DNA of 64,000 nucleotides from Inquilinus ginsengisoli_A (lineage in GTDB: Bacteria > Pseudomonadota > Alphaproteobacteria > DSM-16000 > Inquilinaceae): NCBI RefSeq assembly GCF_031453975.1, contig NZ_JAVDPW010000016.1, forward strand, positions 62,001 to 126,000. The letters are read 5' to 3'. The notes beneath the pieces were generated by a model. That model had not been told where the DNA came from and searched no databases. It worked only from the letters and a program-made list of their open reading frames with translations. A program made the translations under genes and the position numbers. Shown piece by piece: positions 45,701 to 52,318 of the stretch (its first letter is position 1; every line of letters starts with the position of its first letter).

Positions 45701-46186
45701 TCACTCCTCCCGGTAGCCGAATCGCGGGGAATTGCCGGTGGCGCCGTAATAGCGGTAGGGCAGGAACTTGCCGGACATCGTCAGCTTCACCCGGTCGCCA
45801 TTGGGATCGGGAAGGCGCTCCATCTCGAAGTCGAAATCGATCGCCGACATGATGCCGTCGCCGAACTCCTCCTGGATCAGCTCCTTCCAGGTGGTGCCGT
45901 AGACCATCACCAGCTCGTAGAAGCGGTAGATCAGCGGGTCGGTCGGCGGCGCCTGGAACGACCCGCGATAGGGCGGCTCGTTCAGCATCCGCTGCTCCGC
46001 CGCGGTCAGGCCGAACAGGGTGGCGGCCTCGGCTGCCTGCGGCTTGGTCAGTTTCATCTGGCCCAGCAGGGCGGCGGTGACCAGCACCGGCGAATGGCCG
46101 CCGATCGCGGCGGTGATCTCGCGCCAGCTCCAGCCCTTCTCGCGCTTGATGTCCAGGATCTTCTCGGTCAGGTCCTCACGCTTCAT
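45701..46186 (-). CDS. cynS: Cyanate hydratase (cyanase)
   Basis: A 161-residue protein that decomposes cyanate with bicarbonate to ammonia and CO2. The N-terminal helical domain (residues 1-75) and C-terminal catalytic domain are both intact. The active-site triad Arg88, Glu91 and Ser114 (in Y-R-F-Y-E-L and I-M-S-A-I-D-F) has exactly the spacing of the E. coli residues Arg96, Glu99 and Ser122. The ATG at 46186 has GGAGAGGA upstream. No cynT (carbonic anhydrase) or cyanate transporter is adjacent. A sigma-54-like promoter 46 bases upstream suggests nitrogen control. Confidence 0.95.
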   Translation of the reverse strand: MKREDLTEKILDIKREKGWSWREITAAIGGHSPVLVTAALLGQMKLTKPQAAEAATLFGLTAAEQRMLNEPPYRGSFQAPPTDPLIYRFYELVMVYGTTWKELIQEEFGDGIMSAIDFDFEMERLPDPNGDRVKLTMSGKFLPYRYYGATGNSPRFGYREE

Positions 46187-46231
46187 CGCGGCATCCTCTC
46201 CGATCGGTGGTCGCAAACCGAAGGAGGGGGA

Positions 46232-46247
46232 CGCAAGGGCCGTGCCG
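46232..46247 (-). promoter_or_regulatory. Sigma-54-like promoter upstream of cynS
   Basis: On the minus strand, CGGCACG-GCCC-TTGCG keeps the invariant GG and GC ten bases apart and matches GGCACG-N4-TTGC. It differs from the consensus only at the outermost positions. The predicted start near 46221 leaves a ~35-base leader with a good ribosome-binding site. Confidence 0.55.
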
Positions 46248-46258
46248 GATGCCGGCTT

Positions 46259-46981
46259 TCAGAAGGCGCGGGTGCCCTCCAGCATACCATGCACGCTGTA
46301 GGTCATGATCGCCAGCAGCGCAGTCAGGCCGAGATACAGCACACCGTATTCGATCCGCGCCTCCAGCGGTGCGTTGTAATAGGCCAGCGCCTCGGGGCTG
46401 TTGGGGTCGTGGCGCCAAGCCTTCAGCACCTGCGGTGCCGCGATCAGCGCCACCAGCAGCAGCACCGGGCTGGGCCGCCACAGCAGCAGGCCCAGCATGA
46501 TCGGCGCGCCCAGCAGCCACACCTTCGGCGACAGGATCGCGGTGATCCGGCCGCCATCCAGCGGCGAGACCGGCAGCAGGTTGATCAGGTTCAGGAAGAA
46601 GCCGGAATAGGCCACGGCCAGCAGCAGCCGGCTGTCGACCTCGCGCGCCCAGAAGTAGACGACGAAGGCACCCAGCGTGCCGATGAAGGGGCCGGCGAAG
46701 GCGACATAGGCCTCGGTCTCGACATCCATCGGCTGCTGCTTCAGCTCGATCCAGGCGCCGATGAAGGGGATGAAGGTCGGCGCCCCGACATCCAGGCCGC
46801 GCCGCTTGGCCGCGATGTAGTGCCCCATCTCATGCATCAGCAGCAGCAGGACGAAGCCGGCGGCATAGCCCCAGCCGAAGATGAGGGCGTAGGTCGCCAG
46901 CGACAGCAGCATGGTGCCGCCGGTCAGCCCGATCTTGCCGAACTTCAGGAAGCCGACCAGCAGCAGGAGGGTCCGGATCAT
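46259..46981 (-). CDS. Site-2 protease family (M50) membrane metalloprotease
   Basis: A 240-residue polytopic protein with about six hydrophobic segments. The zinc-binding motif H50-E-M-G-H54 is in a membrane helix, and the third ligand Asp142 is in N-L-L-P-V-S-P-L-D-G-G-R. No PDZ or CBS domain is present. Site-2 proteases cleave membrane-embedded substrates, often anti-sigma factors. It lies 19 bp downstream of the DUF2167 gene on the same strand, so the two are probably co-transcribed, which makes the DUF2167 protein a candidate partner or substrate. Confidence 0.88.
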   Translation of the reverse strand: MIRTLLLLVGFLKFGKIGLTGGTMLLSLATYALIFGWGYAAGFVLLLLMHEMGHYIAAKRRGLDVGAPTFIPFIGAWIELKQQPMDVETEAYVAFAGPFIGTLGAFVVYFWAREVDSRLLLAVAYSGFFLNLINLLPVSPLDGGRITAILSPKVWLLGAPIMLGLLLWRPSPVLLLVALIAAPQVLKAWRHDPNSPEALAYYNAPLEARIEYGVLYLGLTALLAIMTYSVHGMLEGTRAF

Positions 46982-47000
46982 GGGCAGGGCCTGACGGTGT

Positions 47001-47936
47001 TCACGCGGTGCCGCCGTCGCGCGGCTTGCGCCGGAACAGCTTGGTCAGCCCGAAGCCGAAGGCGCCGAGCGCGATGATGATGACTTTGGCGAATTTCAGC
47101 ACGAAGGCGCCGGCGATGGCGATCAGCCCCAGCTTCTTCGCCGCCACGCCGGCCACCAGCGCCGCCAGCCCGTATTCGGCGACCCGGTCGGTGCTTTCGG
47201 TGAAATCCTCGTAGCGCTTGCCGGTGGTGTAGCTGACCGAATTGAGCAACTCGCGGGCATATTTCTTCTCGCCCTCGATCGCGGCCGTCGAGGTGACCAT
47301 GTTCAGGCCGATATAGCCCTCGCGTCCCAGCGCATAGGTCTTGTAGTTGGCCGACCCCTCGTCGGCGGCGTTGTCGGTCTCGACCACCTTGGCCGACCAC
47401 ACCAAGCGATGGGTGGCGGCGTCGTATTGCGGCACCTCGATCCAGCCGGTCACCGCCAGGGGCGGGAAGCCGCGGGCGATGCGGTCCTGGTTGCCGGCCT
47501 GGGTGCCGTCCTTCAGGCTGCTCAGCAGCTCGTCGGCATTCCAGTCCTTGGCATCGTCCTCGCGGATGTAGCCTTCCTTGGTGAAGTCGATCAGCGCGTA
47601 CCAGTCCTCGCCCGCAGCGTCCGACCAGACCATGCCGATCAGGTCCGGATCCGCGTTGCCGCCCCAGGCGTGCCGGATCTGGTTGGCCTCCTGCTTGGGC
47701 ACGAAGGTGTATCCGGCCGGCAGGGCCAGCGTGCCCTGGTCGATCAGCGGGATGTCCTTCGGGCCGTGCTGGGCGGCCTTGTCGGCGGCGACCCAGGCGG
47801 CTTCCTGCTCGGCCTTGATCGCGGCGGCCGGATCGGCCGGCGTCGTGTTCGATGTCGGCGTCTGCGCGGCGGCGGCGCCGGCCCAGGCCAGCACCACCAC
47901 GGCCGCGGCCACGCGCGGCGAAACAGCGAACCCCAT
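47001..47936 (-). CDS. DUF2167 family membrane-anchored protein
   Basis: A 311-residue protein from the ATG at 47936 (GGGGGGATA upstream). It has a signal peptide ending near residue 24 (A-A-A-A-Q), a large periplasmic domain (residues ~25-230) and two or three hydrophobic helices at the C-terminus, followed by a basic tail F-R-R-K-P-R-D. DUF2167 blocks are visible: L-P-x-G-Y-x-F-V-P, G-M-V-W-S-D, W-Y-A-L-I-D-F-T-K-E-G-Y-I, D-D-A-K-D-W-N-A-D, and W-I-E-V-P-Q-Y-D. The family has no assigned function. Its close linkage to a site-2 protease hints at a membrane-stress role. Confidence 0.85.
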   Translation of the reverse strand: MGFAVSPRVAAAVVVLAWAGAAAAQTPTSNTTPADPAAAIKAEQEAAWVAADKAAQHGPKDIPLIDQGTLALPAGYTFVPKQEANQIRHAWGGNADPDLIGMVWSDAAGEDWYALIDFTKEGYIREDDAKDWNADELLSSLKDGTQAGNQDRIARGFPPLAVTGWIEVPQYDAATHRLVWSAKVVETDNAADEGSANYKTYALGREGYIGLNMVTSTAAIEGEKKYARELLNSVSYTTGKRYEDFTESTDRVAEYGLAALVAGVAAKKLGLIAIAGAFVLKFAKVIIIALGAFGFGLTKLFRRKPRDGGTA

Positions 47937-48094
47937 GACTATCCCCCCAATAGCCAGTCCCCCGGGCGCAGGCGGTCTCGCCGCAGGCACAGGGCAATTC
48001 CGCCATAAGCAGCAAAGATCATGGCAATTTGAAGCGAATTTCGGCGCGGCCGGCGCCGGTCAGGCTTCGGCGCCGCGCATGGCGGGACGGTGCT

Positions 48095-48511
48095 TCAGTC
48101 TTCGCCCGGGCTGCCGCGCAGGCGCTTCACCGTCCCGCGCTTGCCCTTGGTCTCCAGCCGCCGGATCTTGCTGCCCAGCGTCGCCCGGGTCGGCCGCCGC
48201 TTCTTCGGCGCCACCGCCGCGCGTTGGAACAAATCGACCAGCCGGGCCACCGCCTCGGCCCGGTTGCGCTCCTGGCTGCGGTACTCCCGCGCGGTCAGCA
48301 CCAGCACGCCGTCCTTGGTCAGGCGCTGCCCGGCCAGGGTGACCAGCCGCGCGCGCATGTCCTCGGGCATGTCGGCGCGGTCGATCGGGTAGCGCAGCTG
48401 CACCGCGGTCGCGACCTTGTTGACGTTCTGGCCGCCCGGGCCCGAGGCGAGGATGAAGCTCTCCTCGATGTCGCGCTCGTCGATCTGGGTGCGGGCGGTG
48501 ATGCGGATCAT
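48095..48511 (-). CDS. arfB: Alternative ribosome-rescue factor B (peptidyl-tRNA hydrolase)
   Basis: A 138-residue protein with a release-factor-like catalytic domain. The G26-G27-Q28 motif lies in A-S-G-P-G-G-Q-N-V-N-K-V. A basic C-terminal tail (K-K-R-R-P-T-R-A-T...K-R-G-T-V-K-R-L) should enter the empty mRNA channel, as in ArfB/YaeJ. It releases nascent chains from stalled ribosomes without a stop codon. The ATG at 48511 is preferred over an upstream in-frame ATG at 48550, which would add a non-conserved stretch. It is divergent from a LysR gene. Confidence 0.9.
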   Translation of the reverse strand: MIRITARTQIDERDIEESFILASGPGGQNVNKVATAVQLRYPIDRADMPEDMRARLVTLAGQRLTKDGVLVLTAREYRSQERNRAEAVARLVDLFQRAAVAPKKRRPTRATLGSKIRRLETKGKRGTVKRLRGSPGED

Positions 48512-48606
48512 GGTGGTCGGACCCTCGCACGGACGGGGCGCGCTTGTCATGCCCGCGCCGCTGTGCGATCCCGGGTCCGGGCCGGATCGGCCCCAAGGGG
48601 GCGACG

Positions 48607-49515
48607 ATGACCATCAGGTTGCGGCACATCGAGGCGTTGCAGGCGGTGCAGAAGGCGGGGTCGATCACCGGCGCGGCCGAGCTGCTGAACGTGTCCCAGC
48701 CCGCGGTCAGCAAGCTGCTGCGCCACGCCGAGGACCAGCTGGGCCTGCGCCTGTTCGAACGGGTGAAGGGCAAGCTGGTGCCGACCCGCGAGGCGAAGCT
48801 GCTGGAGGTCGAGATCGACCGCACCTTCGCCGGGCTGGAGCGGATCTCCAGCATCGCCGCCAACCTGCGGCGCGGGCGCGAGGGCCATGTCAGCGTCGCC
48901 TGCCTGCCCAGCCTGGGCTTCGGCTTCATGACCGACCAGGTGGCGCAGTTCCACCGCCTGCATCCCGGCGTCAGCTTCGACCTGCGCACCCACCACACCC
49001 GTGAGATCCTGGAGCTGGTGGCGACCAACAGCCTCGACCTCGCCATCGCGCATGAGCCGGTGCTGCCGCCCGGCATGCGCAAGGTGCCGATCGGCACGTC
49101 GCGGCTGGTGCATCTGTCGACCGTGCCGCTGGCGCCGGGCGAGGCGGCCGAGATCACCCTCGACCGCATCGATGTCGACACGCTGATCGGCGTCGACCCC
49201 GACACCTCGATCGGCATGACCCTGTCCGAGGCCTTCGCCGCCGCCGGCATCCGCTACGCCCCGCGCAACCTGATCCAGACCTACTACCTGGCGCTGCCGC
49301 TGGTGCGCTACGGCACCGGCTCGGCCATCGTCGACGAGCACACCGCCCAGGCCTGGGCGGTGCCCGACGTCGCGGTCCGCGCCATCGTGCCGGAGATCAC
49401 GCTGCCGATCACGGCGCTGCACCACGAGAACTACCCGCTGTCGCATTCGGCGCATCTGTTCCTCGACCACCTCACCGGGCAGCCGACCCGCCGCACCCGC
49501 TCCGCTCGTCGCTGA
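48607..49515 (+). CDS. LysR-family transcriptional regulator
   Basis: A 302-residue LysR regulator starting at the ATG at 48607. The helix-turn-helix occupies residues ~5-60: I-E-A-L-Q-A-V-Q-K-A-G-S-I-T-G-A-A-E-L-L-N-V-S-Q-P-A-V-S-K-L-L. The effector domain follows (residues ~90-295). The 44-bp palindrome at 49510-49553 begins before its stop codon. It is upstream of, and on the same strand as, the three-gene operon at 49655-52318, but the palindrome probably separates them transcriptionally. Those genes remain its most likely targets by position. Confidence 0.9.
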   Translation: MTIRLRHIEALQAVQKAGSITGAAELLNVSQPAVSKLLRHAEDQLGLRLFERVKGKLVPTREAKLLEVEIDRTFAGLERISSIAANLRRGREGHVSVACLPSLGFGFMTDQVAQFHRLHPGVSFDLRTHHTREILELVATNSLDLAIAHEPVLPPGMRKVPIGTSRLVHLSTVPLAPGEAAEITLDRIDVDTLIGVDPDTSIGMTLSEAFAAAGIRYAPRNLIQTYYLALPLVRYGTGSAIVDEHTAQAWAVPDVAVRAIVPEITLPITALHHENYPLSHSAHLFLDHLTGQPTRRTRSARR

Positions 49516-49553
49516 AGGCAAAGGCTGCGCCGGCGCAGCCTTTGCCTTCAGCG
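49510..49553 (+). terminator. 44-bp perfect palindrome at the end of lysR
   Basis: Two 22-base arms meet with no spacer. The left arm begins CGCTGAAGGC and ends GGCTGCGCC, and the right arm is its exact reverse complement. The lysR stop codon (49513-49515) lies inside the left arm. As RNA it would form a very stable hairpin, so termination or mRNA protection is the simplest role, though no T tract follows. Confidence 0.55.
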
Positions 49554-49654
49554 GGGAGATAACATCTGGTGCGGACCGCATAACCGGCGGGAATTTGACA
49601 GCGGCTGGAGCGAGGGGCATCACCGAGGGACCCGCCAGACCCCGCAGGATTGCC

Positions 49655-50389
49655 ATGCCCAGCGCCAAGCCCGTCATCGGAGTCACCCTGGATGCCGAGC
49701 AGCCGGGCGGCTATTCCTCCGCGCCCTGGTACGCGCTGCGGCAGAACTATTGCGGGTCGCTGGCCGAGTTCGGCGCCGCGCCGCTGGCCCTGCCGCATCT
49801 GGTCGACGCGGTCGACCGCTATCTCGACCTGTGCCACGGCGTGGTCGTCACCGGCGGCGGCTTCGATGTCGACCCCGCGCTCTGGGGCGCCAGCTCGGTG
49901 CATGAGACGGTGAAGACCAAGCCGGTGCGCACCCAGTTCGAATGGGCGTTGGTGCAGGGCGCCATCGCGCGCGACCTGCCGGTGCTGGGCATCTGCGGCG
50001 GCGAACAGCTGCTGGCCGTGGTGCTGGGCGGCACCCTGGTGCAGCACATCCCGGCGGAGATCGAGAACGCGCTGGACCACAGCCCGGAGCGCAAGGTGCA
50101 CGACCCCGTGGGGTCGGTGGCGGCGCATGAGGTCGCGGTGGCGCCCGGCAGCCTGCTGGCCCGCATCACCGGGGTGGCAAGCTTCGGCGTCAACAGCTCG
50201 CACCACCAGGCGGTGAAGTCGGCCGGGCCGACTCTGATCGTCTCCGCCACCGCGCCGGACGGGGTGGTCGAGGCGATCGAACACCCCGGCCAACGCTTCT
50301 GCCTCGGTGTGCAATGGCACCCGGAATATCTGCGCGGTGAGGCCGACCGCGCCATCCTTGCCGCCTTCGTCGCCGCTTGCGCCGCCTGA
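49655..50389 (+). CDS. Class I glutamine-amidotransferase-like hydrolase (peptidase C26, PuuD-like)
   Basis: A 244-residue protein related to gamma-glutamyl-GABA hydrolase (PuuD). The nucleophile Cys114 lies in L-G-I-C-G-G-E-Q-L; most PuuD proteins have C-R-G here, so the residue after Cys is Gly rather than Arg. The partner His222 and Glu224 are in G-V-Q-W-H-P-E-Y. The family motif V-N-S-S-H-H-Q-A-V-K is intact. It hydrolyses gamma-glutamyl amides in the known cases. It is 7 bp upstream of the serine-hydrolase gene, forming an operon that also includes a peptidoglycan-binding protein, so a gamma-glutamyl bond in a murein peptide is a possible substrate. Confidence 0.85.
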   Translation: MPSAKPVIGVTLDAEQPGGYSSAPWYALRQNYCGSLAEFGAAPLALPHLVDAVDRYLDLCHGVVVTGGGFDVDPALWGASSVHETVKTKPVRTQFEWALVQGAIARDLPVLGICGGEQLLAVVLGGTLVQHIPAEIENALDHSPERKVHDPVGSVAAHEVAVAPGSLLARITGVASFGVNSSHHQAVKSAGPTLIVSATAPDGVVEAIEHPGQRFCLGVQWHPEYLRGEADRAILAAFVAACAA

Positions 50390-50396
50390 GGATCCG

Positions 50397-51302
50397 ATGA
50401 CCGATTGTGAAAGCGCCGCCGCGGCGGCCGGGCCGCAGCTGGTCCGGGACCTGCTCGACCAGTTCGAGGGCGAGGTCGGGCCGCAGGATTTCGGCCTGAC
50501 CTTCCGGCTCTATCCCGGCCGGCTGCGCGACGGCGCCGCCGGCGGCTATTCCGACGGTCCGGTGTTCGGCTATCGCGACGAGGTCGCGGTCTACCCCGCC
50601 AGCACCAGCAAGAGCTTCTATCTCGTCGCCTTCCAGCACTGGGTCGAAACCGGGCGGCTGCAGCCGGATGCCGAGGATCTGCGGGCCCTGTCCGCCATGA
50701 TCCGCCAGTCCAGCAACGACGCCACCACCTATCTGTTCGGCCGGATGACCGGCACCACCCCGGGAGGCCCGCTGCCGGAGGCCGAGATGGCGGCGTGGTG
50801 GGACCGGCGGCAGGAGATCCAGCGCTTCTTCGAGGGCTGGGCCTGGCCGGACTTCGCGCGGCTGCGGCTGTGGCACAGCACCTACGAGGATTCGCCCTAT
50901 GGCCGCGAGAAGGCCGCCCGCGCCCATGGCGGCAACCTGATCGCACCGCGCGCGGCGGCGGCGCTGCTGCACGGCATCGCTGCCGGGCAGCTGGTCTCGC
51001 CGGAAGCCTGTGGCCGGATGATGGACCTGCTGGACCGCGAGCCCGAGCGCGACCCGGCGGTGCTGGGGCCGGATTATCGCGACCAGGTCCGCGGCTTCCT
51101 CGGCGGCGGCCTGCCGCGCGACATCCGGCTGTGGTCGAAGGCCGGCTGGACCAGCGAGACCCGGCACGACATGGCCTATCTGGAGACCCCGTCCGGCCGC
51201 AGCGCCGTTGCCGCGATCTACACCGTCGGCCCCCATATGGCGCAGAACGACCGCTTCCTGCCGGCCTTCGGGGCGAAGCTGCTGGAGTTGCTCGGCCGAT
51301 GA
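50397..51302 (+). CDS. Serine hydrolase of the class A beta-lactamase / DD-peptidase fold
   Basis: A 301-residue protein with the three penicillin-recognising motifs in order: Ser69-T-S-Lys72 (in Y-P-A-S-T-S-K-S-F-Y), Ser105-S-Asn107 (in R-Q-S-S-N-D-A-T), and a K-A-G triad in W-S-K-A-G-W-T-S near residue 254. There is no signal peptide or lipobox, which argues against a resistance beta-lactamase and for a cytoplasmic or non-classically located hydrolase. The class A Glu166 E-x-x-L-N motif is not obvious. The gene is coupled to the C26 gene before it (7-bp gap) and to the next gene by an ATGA overlap. Confidence 0.82.
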   Translation: MTDCESAAAAAGPQLVRDLLDQFEGEVGPQDFGLTFRLYPGRLRDGAAGGYSDGPVFGYRDEVAVYPASTSKSFYLVAFQHWVETGRLQPDAEDLRALSAMIRQSSNDATTYLFGRMTGTTPGGPLPEAEMAAWWDRRQEIQRFFEGWAWPDFARLRLWHSTYEDSPYGREKAARAHGGNLIAPRAAAALLHGIAAGQLVSPEACGRMMDLLDREPERDPAVLGPDYRDQVRGFLGGGLPRDIRLWSKAGWTSETRHDMAYLETPSGRSAVAAIYTVGPHMAQNDRFLPAFGAKLLELLGR

Positions 51303-52318
51303 CCCGAATGCCGCCTGCCTGGCACGATGACGACCGCTCGCCCAACTACGCCCATCTCCGGGCGCCCTTCGCCGAGACGCCCTTCGTATTCGACGCCGGG
51401 GCGCTTGAGACGCTGTGCCGACTGACCGGCTTCCGGCCGCGCGGGGTAAAAATCCTGTTCGGGCTGCGCGGCTGCGCTCTGGTCGATCCGGCCGAGGTGG
51501 GTGCCTGGCGCAATGCGGTGCGGCTGCGTGAGGCACGGCCGGACCATCGTGTGCCGCGCTGCGTGCTCGGCGTCTGGGACCGTCCGGTCGGACGGGTGAT
51601 CGCCTGGCCCGGCTCGACCGTGCCGAATGCCGACCATATGCGCCGTCAGGCCGCGGCGCCGGACCGGCGGGTGGCCAACATGCTGGCGCCGGGGATGCAT
51701 CCCTATGTCGTCGGCCCGCACGCGCCGGACGGGCGCCCGGTGGAGGAGGGGGCGTTCCAGCTCGACCGCACCGTCGAGGTGCCGGTGTGGCGCTCGCTCG
51801 ACGCCGCCGGCTACGACCTGGCCTGCCGCTTCGACATCTGCGCGCCGGAGGACAACATCCACGCCGCCGGCTGGCCGGGCGACGGACTCGAGTTCTCCTC
51901 GGCCGGCTGCCAGACCCTGCCCGGCCGGCACCAGCCGCCGGCCGACCCGACCGGCGACTACGCCGCCTTCCGCCGGGCCGCCGGGCTGAGTCCCACACCT
52001 GACCTCGCCGAGACCGGCCTCGCTTTCGACTATCTGTTGGTGACCGGCCGGCACCTGCAGCTGGTGGCGGAGCATTGGGCGGTGCCCGGCCTGGCCCGGC
52101 TGCTGCCGGGATCGAGCGGTCCTGAGGTGCGGCTGCTGCAGGACGCCCTGGTCAGCCAGGGACGGATCGCGGATTGGGGCTTCACCGCCGGCGTGTTCAA
52201 CGGCTTCACCGCCAAGGCGGTCTACGACTGGCAGGCCTCCCGCGGCCGGACCGCGGACGGCGTGCTGCGGCCGGAGGAGGCGGAGCTGCTCGGGTTTGTG
52301 CTCAAGTGGCCTGGGTAG
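51299..52318 (+). CDS. Divergent L,D-transpeptidase-like protein with peptidoglycan-binding domain
   Basis: A 339-residue protein overlapping the serine-hydrolase stop (ATGA). Residues ~268-332 form a type 1 peptidoglycan-binding domain (G-P-E-V-R-L-L-Q-D-A-L...F-N-G-F-T-A-K-A-V-Y-D-W-Q...G-V-L). The N-terminal ~260 residues match no family I can name with confidence. They contain D-N-I-H188, then S201-A-G-C204, a His-to-Cys distance of 16 residues. The YkuD L,D-transpeptidase core (H-G...S-H-G-C) has the same spacing, but here A-G-C replaces H-G-C and Q-T follows instead of I-R. There is no signal peptide. The 3' end overlaps the convergent S9 peptidase gene by 17 bp. The catalytic role is inference. 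Confidence 0.72.
   Translation: MTRMPPAWHDDDRSPNYAHLRAPFAETPFVFDAGALETLCRLTGFRPRGVKILFGLRGCALVDPAEVGAWRNAVRLREARPDHRVPRCVLGVWDRPVGRVIAWPGSTVPNADHMRRQAAAPDRRVANMLAPGMHPYVVGPHAPDGRPVEEGAFQLDRTVEVPVWRSLDAAGYDLACRFDICAPEDNIHAAGWPGDGLEFSSAGCQTLPGRHQPPADPTGDYAAFRRAAGLSPTPDLAETGLAFDYLLVTGRHLQLVAEHWAVPGLARLLPGSSGPEVRLLQDALVSQGRIADWGFTAGVFNGFTAKAVYDWQASRGRTADGVLRPEEAELLGFVLKWPG

Noticed and set aside
50397..51302. Antibiotic-resistance beta-lactamase
   Set aside because: The fold motifs are present, but there is no signal peptide, no clear class A E-x-x-L-N motif, and the operon context is peptide/cell-wall metabolism.
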